In this document: positions 42,001 through 50,829 of the stretch, piece by piece
Position numbering within the stretch: position 1 is the first letter of the stretch
How the letters are laid out: each line of letters begins with the position of its first letter
Assembly (NCBI GenBank): GCA_907163375.1
Contig: CAJQUW010011639.1
Location: 226,468 to 290,467 of the forward strand
Direction of reading: 5' to 3'
Source: Prostheceraeus crozeri
Taxonomy: Eukaryota; Platyhelminthes; Polycladida; Euryleptidae
Length of the DNA stretch: 64,000 bases
Made by a program: the position numbers and the translations under genes
Notes under the pieces: generated by a model
What the model saw: the letters and a program-made list of their open reading frames with translations, nothing else
Databases searched by the model: none
Told to the model about the DNA's origin: nothing

Positions 42001-42047
42001 ACACGTCATCACTTTGATTGATGAGTCATATATAGGTGTATATAAGG
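42001..42047 (+). promoter_or_regulatory. CRE-like, AP-1 and TATA sites upstream of 42,132 (Polinton B)
   Basis: ACACGTCATC at 42,001, TGAGTCA at 42,022-42,028 and TATATAAGG at 42,039-42,047, about 85 bases before the ATG. Confidence 0.65.
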
Positions 42048-42131
42048 AAGACGCTTTAATGATATTTTACCACTTTCAAGTGACAATTCATTTGCGCTGG
42101 TTGAAAGCTCCGAATTAGTACTTGTTGAAAC

Positions 42132-42848
42132 ATGACTCAGAAAATGTATACAATCAGAGAGGAAGGTGACGCTTTTGAGCAAGATCTCTTGAAGCTTCGT
42201 CCGACACGAAAGGTGCAAGGGATTGGAAATACGTTCTACTTTCAAACCTTGAATTATGGTGATGATGGCTTTTATCTTCAAGTTCCATTCTTCCAAAGTA
42301 ATGGTATGTCTACATCAGGGTATAGCAATATGAGACAAATGCGAGTGACTTTTCCAAAATGGCAACAGGTGATTCTTAAAACTATTGACTCTTTCGCGAA
42401 AGAATGTGTTGAGCTGCCTGAAAGTGCTCCCACTCATTGGAGAAAGGCATTAGAGGAAGGAGTTGGTTATAAGGAATTGCCGGAATTCGATACACTGTTT
42501 TTAAAACTATCTGATCATTTTCAAGCATTCGATCTCTTTACAAACGCGATGGAATGTGAGGATCTCAAACGGGGCCGCTATATGGGCTTAGTTCACGTTA
42601 CCGGACTTTATATTGGCTCACATGGTTCGACTGGTAAAGTCGCATCTTTACAAATGAAGGTTCTTCAACTAGTCTATGAACCACTACCAATTGATAAATG
42701 TTTAATTAACATTGATAAGACTGCTTCAAGTGATGGGAAGGAAGAGAGCAAAAAGCGAGGTCGGAAATCTAAAGATGGGAATCCTAAATTGAAGTTGAAG
42801 CGCCAAGATGCTGACTTGAAAACTTTCTATAATCCTAATTGTGATTAG
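42132..42848 (+). CDS. Conserved Polinton protein of unknown function, B
   Basis: 238 residues. The C-terminal third has MGLVHVTGLYIGSHGSTGKV, homologous to the end gene of element A, followed by a Lys-rich tail (KKRGRKSKDGNPK). Beta-rich with a basic tail, so possibly DNA binding. It is followed by AATAAA near 42,905. Lies directly before the ATPase. Confidence 0.6.
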   Translation: MTQKMYTIREEGDAFEQDLLKLRPTRKVQGIGNTFYFQTLNYGDDGFYLQVPFFQSNGMSTSGYSNMRQMRVTFPKWQQVILKTIDSFAKECVELPESAPTHWRKALEEGVGYKELPEFDTLFLKLSDHFQAFDLFTNAMECEDLKRGRYMGLVHVTGLYIGSHGSTGKVASLQMKVLQLVYEPLPIDKCLINIDKTASSDGKEESKKRGRKSKDGNPKLKLKRQDADLKTFYNPNCD

Positions 42849-42991
42849 GAAACACAAATGTTTTAATTTGTAAATGTAACTTGAAAGTTTCTATTCTGAA
42901 TGTAAATAAACTTGATCTGGAACATGTGTCTGTTTTGTTGTTCTAAGCAAAATTAGCGGGATGATGAGTTTAATGTTAATGGAATTATAAG

Positions 42992-43627
42992 ATGACAGAT
43001 TTTCGTCTATTCACTGATCGCACAATGTGTGTCGCTGGACCAAGTCAGTCCGGTAAAACTACATTTGTAACTGAATTGCTACAATATAGAAATGAAATGT
43101 TAAACAAGGAAATTAAGAGAGTCAAATGGTATTATGGAATATTTCAACCACAACTACATTCTGCACTTCGCCAGAAAGGTTATGAGGTGAAGCAAGGGTT
43201 GCCATCAACTGAGGATATCAAAGCAGGTGACTTACTAGTATTAGATGATCTATTACGAGAAAGCAAATCTTCAAAGGATGTAACTGAAATGTTCATTCAA
43301 ACTGCACATCATAGGGAAGCTTTTATTATCTACATCACCCAAAACATCTTCGATGGAGGGAAAGAGCAAAGAACTAGAAGTTTGAATACACATTATTTGG
43401 CAATATTTAAAAATCCAAGAGATAGCAGTCAGATACATCATCTCAGTAGACAGATATTACCTCAACAACCTAAAGTACTTTCAAAAATATATGAAGATGT
43501 AACAAAGAAACCACATGGTTATCTATTTATTGATCTAACCCAGGAATGTCCGGAACGACTTCGATTTCGAACAAATATCATACCTAATTCCGCTGAACCA
43601 ATGACAGTTTTCTCGGTTCACAGTTAG
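42992..43627 (+). CDS. FtsK/HerA-type genome-packaging ATPase, Polinton B
   Basis: 211 residues. Walker A AGPSQSGKT at residues 11-19, Walker B DLLVLDDLL near 75, FIIYITQNIF near 110. Same family and length as element A's ATPase, with a shared GYLFIDLTQECPE near the end. Motor for DNA packaging. Looks whole. Confidence 0.92.
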   Translation: MTDFRLFTDRTMCVAGPSQSGKTTFVTELLQYRNEMLNKEIKRVKWYYGIFQPQLHSALRQKGYEVKQGLPSTEDIKAGDLLVLDDLLRESKSSKDVTEMFIQTAHHREAFIIYITQNIFDGGKEQRTRSLNTHYLAIFKNPRDSSQIHHLSRQILPQQPKVLSKIYEDVTKKPHGYLFIDLTQECPERLRFRTNIIPNSAEPMTVFSVHS

Positions 43628-43666
43628 TTTAAAGCAATGTACTTTGTTGCCTTATTATTTTCAAAC

Positions 43667-44316
43667 ATGTCGTATTCAAAGATGGTAGTCATTCCTCAAG
43701 AGGAGTATGTACACTTGACTACATTACAAAGTGCACAGGAAGTCAAAAATATAGATCAACCTATTACGAATCAACTTAAGGAACTAACACAAAAGGATAT
43801 GGAATTCAGAAGATTAAGGATCCCTATCGACGAATGCAGTTAGCAGCTGAAAACATAGACGAGAGGCGACAGATTCGTGACAAGTTGCGACGATTTATAA
43901 CCTTGTCAACACCTCGACCATATCGTGTGCGCGCTGAGCGATTATTTGACTTCATTGATCCACATGTGAAGTTCAATGAGAGAGGGGAGATAATAGATGA
44001 AACAACTGGTGATGTTATTAGAAATAGTCACATAGATGACCTTCTACAATATGCTGTCAGAGATGTAAGGCGAAAACTAGGTGCACCACAAGGGTGGACA
44101 TATTTTCAGAAAATTTTATCTGATCAAAATGTACCTCACAATATTATTGGAGGACCGACTGTGAATGAATTGGATAAGGGTCACTTACAAGATGGATCAA
44201 AGAGTAAAACACCCACGATGGCGGTCAAGCGAGAGCTTGCAGATCCCGATGATCTGCAACCAAAAAGAGCTACTAGGCGCTCAATGCGTGTTGCGAAGGA
44301 GTATAGTAAATATTAA
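43667..44316 (+). pseudogene. Conserved Polinton protein between ATPase and integrase, B
   Basis: Starts MSYSKMVVIPQEEYVHL and contains FDFIDPHVKFNERGEII, DLLQYAV and APQGWTYFQKIL, matching element A's 22,561-23,253. Basic Arg-rich tail. Unknown function. Broken about once. Confidence 0.6.
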
Positions 44317-44350
44317 GCAAATATGAATTAAGCCTTGCCTCTCTCATATC

Positions 44351-44677
44351 ATGTCGTTACAAAAATTTTGCTGTTGTTTGAAATCTGCGCTCGAAGGTAA
44401 AGCAGAAGAGGGCATAGAGGTTGATATCAATTGTGTCAGCAGTTGCTGTACGAGTAATACGCGTGCAAATCAGAACAAAGACGATGAGTACAGCAGTGAA
44501 ACTCAGAAAGATTTATTACGACTTAAATCATCCCGCAAGTTTCAGTCGTCCGGAGGTTCTAGCTCGTGCAGCAGGTGTGGGAATAGAGAAAGTCAAGAAG
44601 TGGTTGAGGAGTCAACCGACTTACACTCTTCACAAAAATGCGAGAAAGCGGTTTCCAACAAGAAAATATGTTGTTAA
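44351..44677 (+). CDS. Cys-rich small frame overlapping the integrase start, Polinton B
   Basis: Begins MSLQKFCCCLKSAL and has further Cys pairs (INCVSSCCTSN), then runs on over the integrase in another frame, ending KKICC. The first 40 residues resemble in style the Cys-rich frame of element A at the same place. It is not clear where the real protein ends. Function unknown. Confidence 0.4.
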   Translation: MSLQKFCCCLKSALEGKAEEGIEVDINCVSSCCTSNTRANQNKDDEYSSETQKDLLRLKSSRKFQSSGGSSSCSRCGNRESQEVVEESTDLHSSQKCEKAVSNKKICC

Positions 44678-45572
44678 CAATATAGATAGTCAATGGCAAG
44701 CGGACTTGGCTGACATGCAACAGATATCACAGTACAATGATGGCTATAAATACATCTTAACCGTAATAGATATTTTATCTCGCTATGCTTGGGCACGTGC
44801 GCTGAAATCTAAACGAGGACCAGAAGTTGAAGCGGCTTTTCAGAGCATTTTCGATGAGGGGCGTGTTCCGCAAAGAATACAGACCGATCAAGGGGAGGAA
44901 TTCGAAAACTCTCATGTTCGAAGTCTCCTTAAAAGTCATAATGTGGAATTGTTTAGTGTCAAAAGTGCTTATAAAGCTGCCATGGTTGAGAGGTTCAATC
45001 GCACACTGAAGACAAAAATATGGCGCTATTTCACTGCAAAAAATACACATGTTTGGGTAGGTGAGCTGCATAAATTTGTTAAGAATTACAATGAAAGCTA
45101 CCATCGAATCATTAAGATGAAACCAGTTGATGTTACCCCAGATAATGCGATGGATGTATGGCTTCGATTGTATGATAAGAAAGCGAAAAACATTTCCAAT
45201 GAAAAGAAAATTAATGTTGGTGATAGAGTTCGGATTTCAAAGGTCAAGTCTACATTTGAGAAGGGGTATCTACCTAATTGGACTGAAGAAGAGTTTTTTG
45301 TGGATGAAGTAAATACAAAATTTAGGCCCACCATGTATAAATTAATAGATTACCATGGCAATCCAATTGAAGGAAAATTTTACTCTTATGAATTGCAAGT
45401 AGTAGACAGAAGTGAAGAGGTGTATATGATTGATAAAATAATTAGGAGGAAAGGTCATGGCAATCAAAGGAAATATCTAGTTAAATGGAAAGGATATCCT
45501 GATTCATTCAATACCTGGATAACGCACCAGGATCTACAAAATGTGGAGATGGGAGACACTCGTAACTTTTAA
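44484..45572 (+). CDS. Retroviral-type integrase with chromodomain, Polinton B
   Basis: 362 residues from the ATG at 44,484, just before the conserved block VKLRKIYYDLNHPASF. The open frame extends upstream without an ATG. DD35E residues lie in WQADLADM, IQTDQGEEFEN and AMVERFNRTLK. A chromodomain (KYLVKWKGYPDSFNTWI) closes the protein and may direct insertion to marked chromatin. Looks whole. Transcription and order match element A. Confidence 0.92.
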   Translation: MSTAVKLRKIYYDLNHPASFSRPEVLARAAGVGIEKVKKWLRSQPTYTLHKNARKRFPTRKYVVNNIDSQWQADLADMQQISQYNDGYKYILTVIDILSRYAWARALKSKRGPEVEAAFQSIFDEGRVPQRIQTDQGEEFENSHVRSLLKSHNVELFSVKSAYKAAMVERFNRTLKTKIWRYFTAKNTHVWVGELHKFVKNYNESYHRIIKMKPVDVTPDNAMDVWLRLYDKKAKNISNEKKINVGDRVRISKVKSTFEKGYLPNWTEEEFFVDEVNTKFRPTMYKLIDYHGNPIEGKFYSYELQVVDRSEEVYMIDKIIRRKGHGNQRKYLVKWKGYPDSFNTWITHQDLQNVEMGDTRNF

Positions 45573-45612
45573 GCTAATATAGCATGTGACTTCTTCCATA
45601 TATGACTTTAAC

Positions 45613-47189
45613 ATGTCTACTAACTTCAATATCATTCTTCCAAGCAATAGCAACCCCAAGATATTCCCAAGTAACAAACCATCTCTATACTCTGTTGAAT
45701 TCGCTAATCCAATTACTCTGCATGGACCCCATGAAGTTGCTCTAACTGAAATTACTTATTACAACGATATCAGTTTGCTAAAGAACAACTATTTTGAATT
45801 ACATAAAGAAGTGCGAGAGAAGGATGATTGCTTTCGCATATTTCAAAATAGTCTACATGGTACATGGGCTTTTCATCATCTAACTTTACATCCTTTTTCA
45901 ACATCTTTACCATCTGTTCAAAACATGATTAAAATTCAAAAGGCATTTGCAACGTCAACTTTTGATTCTAAGGTTCCCACAATGAGCTTGCAAGATACAG
46001 AAAAGGAAATCGGTAGAATGTTTGAACGAATAAATGATCTCTTCAAGCTGACTTTGAATAAATTCTACAAACCAGTCATAAAGGGGTCAACAAAATTGAT
46101 GAAAAAGGGAAGCATGTTCTTCTTGTATTAGGTAAGGATTTGAGTCATACTTTTGGGTATTCCAGAACAACTTTCTCATCAAGGTATTGGTACAATGGAC
46201 GTGGGTGGAATTCGGAGAGGAAAGTCACTGATTTTAAATGTAGAATTGTGCCATTGTATGCATTACAAAGAAGGAGCATCCGAGTAAAAAATAAATTTGA
46301 GGTCATAAGAAGTGTTGAAGACTTTGCAAGAAAGTTTCAAGGATCAGTGCCAGAAACGTTAATGACTTGTGAATATAAGAAAGAGAAAGTAACTTTATTT
46401 ACTGTTGAAACGGAGGCAGAATTTATTGTTTTTACTAAAAAGACACCATTGGAAAAGTCTGAGTCCGCTGTTATTGAATTTGGATCTGAAATGATTGGGA
46501 TGTTTAAGGGCCTTGAAAGCGCACCTTGGTTGACAGAATTAAATGATACATTCAAGGTTCAATTGTCCTCTTCTAAACTCAAAGCATCAACAAATGCTTC
46601 ATGGGATATCCACGTATACAGCGAAGACATATCGGGTGATGAATTGTCTACTTCCAGTGAACTTGTAAAAAGAGTTAATTTGAACATTGAAAGCTTGAAA
46701 ACGCCATCTGAATTGTGTACAAAGTTAAATGAGTTTGGTGTAGATTACCTTGATGCAGATGAATATCATTTTTCTTATGACCCACATAAGAAACGCATGA
46801 TTCTAAAGGTAGGGAAGAACTCTCTTATCAAGCTGGATAGCGTGTTAACGACCACGTTGGGATTCTCAAAATCAACTATTTATGAAGGTACATCAATAGG
46901 CGATACAACCCCATCACTAGAGCGTGATATAAGTAACTTATACGTCTATTGTAACATTATTGAATATACAAGGGTTGGCGACATTGAGGCCCCACTTCTG
47001 CGCACATTTCCTCTCTCATCCGTAAGGAAGCAACTAATCAATCGAGAATTTTTTAATACAATGTATCTACCAATCAGCCGAAATTTCATCAATAGAATTG
47101 ACATATCAATTCATGATGACGCAGGAGAAGTAGTACCGTTCTGTGGTGGTGTTACTGTTTTGACCCTACATATTAGGTCACGAGAATAA
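45613..47189 (+). pseudogene. Penton/minor-capsid-like protein, Polinton B
   Basis: N-terminal signature IILPSNSNPKIFPSNKPSLY and the HEVALTEITY block. The C-terminal part carries TRVGDIEAPLLRTFP and IDISIHDDAGEVVPFCGG. Single copy here, between integrase and core; in element A the family is duplicated and lies beside the polymerase. Probably the pentameric vertex protein. Broken about once. Confidence 0.65.
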
Positions 47190-47232
47190 GGCTTTACGCT
47201 ATTGTCACTTCCATAGTTATTCAATAGTCATA

Positions 47233-47715
47233 ATGACAGGCATTTACAGTAGACCATCATATCAGAGCGGTTATCCCGTGTTTGTTGGAGGTAGACGACA
47301 AGTTGGAGGAGGCATATTTGGTGCACTAAGACGTATGGTTCTTCCAACACTCAAAAAGTATGGCTTACCAATCATGAAGCGTGTTGGAAGCAGGGCTTTA
47401 GATTTTGGTGCAAATGTTGCAGCTGATGCGCTTCAAGGTGAGGATATCGGTGAATCTATGAAAATGCGCGCGCAGCAATCTGCCATAGACGCATTAGATG
47501 ATTTAACAAAGACGAGACGTACAGTTCGGAAGAAACGTAGGAAGTCAAGACAAGTTGGATCAGGCTGAGTTACTAAGCAAAGACGCAGGAAAAGTAAAAA
47601 GCCGACTAGAGCAGCACGTTCTAAATCTAGACGTCGAGTGAAAACAAGAAAGCGCAAACGAAATTCCACAGCTACTAGAAACAAGTCAAAACGAAGGAAG
47701 ACAACATATTTGTAG
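47233..47715 (+). pseudogene. Basic core protein of Polinton B
   Basis: Starts MTGIYSRPSYQSGYPVF with the GGRRQVGGGIFGALRRMV block, a helical middle and a long Lys/Arg/Ser-rich tail. Counterpart of 20,796-21,251. Probably condenses DNA within the particle. Broken about once. Confidence 0.65.
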
Positions 47716-47725
47716 AGCTAATGCG

Positions 47726-49009
47726 ATGCAGAGTATCAATTCGGCTTTGTGTTTCTTCGATTCTCCCCCTCATCAGACAGACATCATCTCCTCAACAATT
47801 GTAGACATAGTCCCCACAACAAATATCGATGGTAACCAGCAGCCTATTCAGTTTGATATACCTGCCAATCCTCAAGATTATATTGACTGTCAATCCATTG
47901 ATTTAGAGTTGTGTATACAAATTAAGAAGACTGATGGTACAAATATCGATTCATCCAAGGATAAAGTGGGATTAGCAAATCTTCCTATTGCCAGTCTGTT
48001 CTCAGATGTGTATCTAATATTGAATGACAAACAGATTGAAGGAGGGGATCGAGCATATCCATATGGAGCATATATACATACAATGACTCAATTTCAAAAG
48101 CAAGCTAAACAGTCACACTTGCAAGTTTCTGGGTGGTATGATGATCAGCAAGGGAAATTTGATGATGTCTCAAATACAGGGTTGAAAAGACGAATGGATT
48201 TAACAGCGGATTCAAAGGAATTATACTTGAAAGGACCCGTCTATCTTGATTTCCTTCGTCAATCTAGATATCTGCTATCACAGGTTAAAATGCAAATAAA
48301 ATTTATTCGTGCAAATCCTGAGTTCGCGTTAATGGCTTTTGGAGCTACAAACTATCAAGTCAACATAAGTAATGCCGTGCTCAATGTAAGGCGAGTAACA
48401 ATGAACCCGTCAGTCATCAACGAGCATGCGACAGGATTGAGGAAAAACAATGCAATATATCCAGTTAATCACAGTGTGTTGACAAACTTCACAATTGGTG
48501 CGGGATCATCCTCACATGCCTACCCAAATCTTTTTCCCACTGCAATGCCAAAGGCGGTGTATATCACATTTGTGGAAAATGAGGCATTCATTGGTGCTTT
48601 TGAAAAGAATCCATTCAATTTCCAACACTTTAATGTTAGCAAACTAGCACTCTATCAGGATGGGAAATTTGTATCTTGCAAAGCATATGAGCCTAATTTC
48701 AAAGATGGCAAATTCGCACGTGAATATGGTTCTATTTTCACCGCCCTCAACATGTTTAATACAGACGATTCAAATGGAATTACAATGGATATGTACAAGA
48801 ATGGCTACTTCTTCATTATGTACAACCTCACAGCAGATGCAGGTCTAGGTGGTGAAAGCGTAGGAGTTACAAAGCCTGGAAATCTACGACTGGAGGTATC
48901 ATTTGAGTCACCTTTGAAGAAAACAATTACTTGTCTCATTTATGCTATCTATGATAGCAAAGTTGAGATAACAAGAATGAGAGACGTGACTGTCAGCTAT
49001 CAGAGATGA
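47726..49009 (+). CDS. Major capsid protein (double jelly roll), Polinton B
   Basis: 427 residues, usual length for the Polinton capsid family. Hallmarks include VGLANLPIASLFSDVYLIL, then a GGDRAYPYGAYIHTMTQF block at about residues 107-124, and NAIYPVNHSVLTNF in the middle. It forms trimeric capsomers of an icosahedral shell. The stop overlaps the protease start (ATGA). Looks whole. Confidence 0.92.
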   Translation: MQSINSALCFFDSPPHQTDIISSTIVDIVPTTNIDGNQQPIQFDIPANPQDYIDCQSIDLELCIQIKKTDGTNIDSSKDKVGLANLPIASLFSDVYLILNDKQIEGGDRAYPYGAYIHTMTQFQKQAKQSHLQVSGWYDDQQGKFDDVSNTGLKRRMDLTADSKELYLKGPVYLDFLRQSRYLLSQVKMQIKFIRANPEFALMAFGATNYQVNISNAVLNVRRVTMNPSVINEHATGLRKNNAIYPVNHSVLTNFTIGAGSSSHAYPNLFPTAMPKAVYITFVENEAFIGAFEKNPFNFQHFNVSKLALYQDGKFVSCKAYEPNFKDGKFAREYGSIFTALNMFNTDDSNGITMDMYKNGYFFIMYNLTADAGLGGESVGVTKPGNLRLEVSFESPLKKTITCLIYAIYDSKVEITRMRDVTVSYQR

Positions 49010-49470
49010 GTAACTTAAGCAACATAGAAATCTTGAGGAAAATGAGGAAAGCTCATCCCTACTCCAAGACAATATTTCTCAATGTCTTTTCTAGAGATAA
49101 TTTACCTGATTCAATTCCTTTCTATCCTTGTTCACTTATCATCAATACGGATACCAACAATCTTCCCGGAAAACATTGGATTGCTGTATACATCAATCGT
49201 TATAAAGTTGCCGAATATTTTGACTCTCTTAATCAACCTCGTTTACATGATATCGCATTATGGATGAACAGGTTTTCCTGGACTGTTAGGAAAGTGACAT
49301 CGTTCCCACTTCAAAGTAATACATCTCTAATGTGCGGTGGCTATGTACTCTATTTTGTCAACGAGAGACCATTGAAAAATAACTGTAAAAGTGCTTTAGA
49401 ACTATTTTCAAAAAACTGTGATAAAAATGATGTAATTCTTACTAAATATGTTAAAACAGTTTTGAAATAA
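49006..49470 (+). CDS. Adenain-like cysteine protease, Polinton B
   Basis: 154 residues. Catalytic His in PGKHWIAV, Asp in AEYFDSLNQP, Cys in SLMCGGYVLYF. Overlaps the capsid gene by four bases, as its homologue in element A does by one. AAATAAAG follows its stop. Looks whole. Confidence 0.88.
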   Translation: MSNLSNIEILRKMRKAHPYSKTIFLNVFSRDNLPDSIPFYPCSLIINTDTNNLPGKHWIAVYINRYKVAEYFDSLNQPRLHDIALWMNRFSWTVRKVTSFPLQSNTSLMCGGYVLYFVNERPLKNNCKSALELFSKNCDKNDVILTKYVKTVLK

Positions 49471-49619
49471 AGTTTTATGTTGTATCATTAACTTGCTCTC
49501 TTTTTTTCCAAAACAAGGGTTTATATGGAAAACAAAAACATGCTCATATTTCATTATCTATTCACATATATACAAAAAACATGTTCACATTTCATTATCT
49601 ATCCACATATATACAAAAT

Positions 49620-50189
49620 CTACAATTTGGTTTTCATGAAACATTTTTTCAAATCACATATGATGGGAGGCACATCACTTATGTCTTTAATGCCGGTTAT
49701 CACAATCTTTCCATTATGGAACACATGAACATGATATGGATGCCAGTTAGTCAATTGAGCTGCTGGAAATAACTCCACTTCATAAGTTAGATTATGTGAT
49801 GATGTAACTTTACGGAAATCATAGTGATAGTGTAATTCACATAACACGGTCATTGTCTTCACTTTCCAATCAGATAATGAATCACCAAGTAAATGTTCCA
49901 AAGTTAAGTGTAGATATGAGAGATCACCCTCCATGACCCTTCCAATACATTGGATTGTTCCATTTGGAAAGAATAGGATAGTGAGAGATCTATCCTTCCT
50001 CTGAATCCTCCATGTTAACATTGAGGGTCTTCCAAGATGTAAGCTCGTTGTCGGCTTCAATTTGCGTTTTATCAGTAACCATTGTTTTCGGTTGGGTATA
50101 TTCCTCTCGATCTCTTGTAGATTGAGTTTTGACTTTGCTTTTGTCGTTAACATCCGATTTACAACTTCCAACCGTTTGATGTCCTCCAT
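49620..50189 (-). CDS. TBP-like protein (TATA-binding fold), Polinton B
   Basis: 189 residues from the ATG at 50,189. The second half has LTYEVELFPAA...VHVFHNGKIVITGIKD, matching the second TBP repeat (YEPELFPGLI...IFVSGKVVLTGAK). The first half has LTILFFPNGTIQCIG, matching the first TBP repeat's ALIFSSGKMVCTG. Both halves thus follow the two-fold saddle plan. It is homologous to 18,498-19,049 in element A while clearly diverged from it, so the gene predates the split of the two lineages. It overlaps the PC4-like gene upstream by 200 bases in another frame. Likely role: promoter recognition for the element's own genes (inferred). Confidence 0.82.
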   Translation of the reverse strand: MEDIKRLEVVNRMLTTKAKSKLNLQEIERNIPNRKQWLLIKRKLKPTTSLHLGRPSMLTWRIQRKDRSLTILFFPNGTIQCIGRVMEGDLSYLHLTLEHLLGDSLSDWKVKTMTVLCELHYHYDFRKVTSSHNLTYEVELFPAAQLTNWHPYHVHVFHNGKIVITGIKDISDVPPIICDLKKCFMKTKL

Positions 50190-50550
50190 CTTTAATGAAT
50201 GACGTTATCTGTGGTAGTATCTCCCTTGTAAAGGTTTCCCATGTGACGTCACTGAAACGAAAAAATCGATATTCAACATCTTCACGTTTTGGTGAACAGA
50301 CGTATAGTTTGACTGATGAATCACACTTTATCCATACCTTGTCATCGAGAGGAATCTTGATCCGAGTCTTATGGTTGTCAATGAGATTCGCAAAGTCTTT
50401 CAGTGAAGGCAATGAGTCAATACTAATGCAAACGCCACGATCTTTTCGATCACTATTTGCTATTGAATGACGAAATGCTATTCTTTTAGAATTTGTTATG
50501 TGAACGTTTTGAACGTCACTAAGTTTCCATGTTCTAATGTAATGAGGCAT
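49990..50550 (-). CDS. PC4-like small protein overlapping the TBP-like gene, Polinton B
   Basis: About 186 residues from the ATG at 50,550. The pattern RTWKLSDVQNVHI, a basic strand, SLKDFANLI helix, VWIKC...KLYVC strands and a VTWETFTREI helix matches the two genes of element A at 17,797 and 18,176. After residue 120 comes a polar Lys/Thr/Ser-rich tail lying over the TBP-like gene. The PC4-like fold is a tentative reading; single-stranded-DNA or promoter-DNA binding would suit the partner gene. Confidence 0.5.
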   Translation of the reverse strand: MPHYIRTWKLSDVQNVHITNSKRIAFRHSIANSDRKDRGVCISIDSLPSLKDFANLIDNHKTRIKIPLDDKVWIKCDSSVKLYVCSPKREDVEYRFFRFSDVTWETFTREILPQITSFIKDGGHQTVGSCKSDVNDKSKVKTQSTRDREEYTQPKTMVTDKTQIEADNELTSWKTLNVNMEDSEEG

Positions 50551-50612
50551 GTTCCGAAAGCTATGTTTCAAATTTAAGTTTAATGTTTGCCTAAAGTTTG
50601 TTATTTTATTAG

Positions 50613-50782
50613 CTCAACATATCGGAATGATGTTGAGTACAAATTCTTCACATATTCATTCACATTAGGACTACCTATTTATTAGTAATCATTTCTACAT
50701 ATCGGAAAGATGTAGAAATTTCAATTTTAGTAAGACTACTTATGTATTAGTAAGTGTTGCTACATGTCGGAAGATGCAGCAA
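50613..50782 (-). ncRNA. Three stem-loops with constant loop, between polymerase and PC4-like gene (Polinton B)
   Basis: Hairpins at 50,613-50,637, 50,691-50,719 and 50,757-50,782. On the plus strand they read CTCAACAT-loop-ATGTTGAG, ATTTCTACAT-loop-ATGTAGAAAT and TTGCTACAT-loop-ATGCAGCAA, with loops ATCGGAATG, ATCGGAAAG and GTCGGAAG. Stems differ yet stay paired while the loop stays nearly constant. The single A-C mismatch of the third becomes a G-U wobble on the minus strand, the sense strand of both flanking genes. This points to RNA structure in the polymerase 3' UTR or the PC4-like leader. Around them TATTAGTAA and GACTACYTAT words repeat, so the units arose by tandem duplication. Confidence 0.7.
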
Positions 50783-50829
50783 TCGCAAGATCTATTACAA
50801 GTGGAATATTATATTGTTTTTATTTAGAC

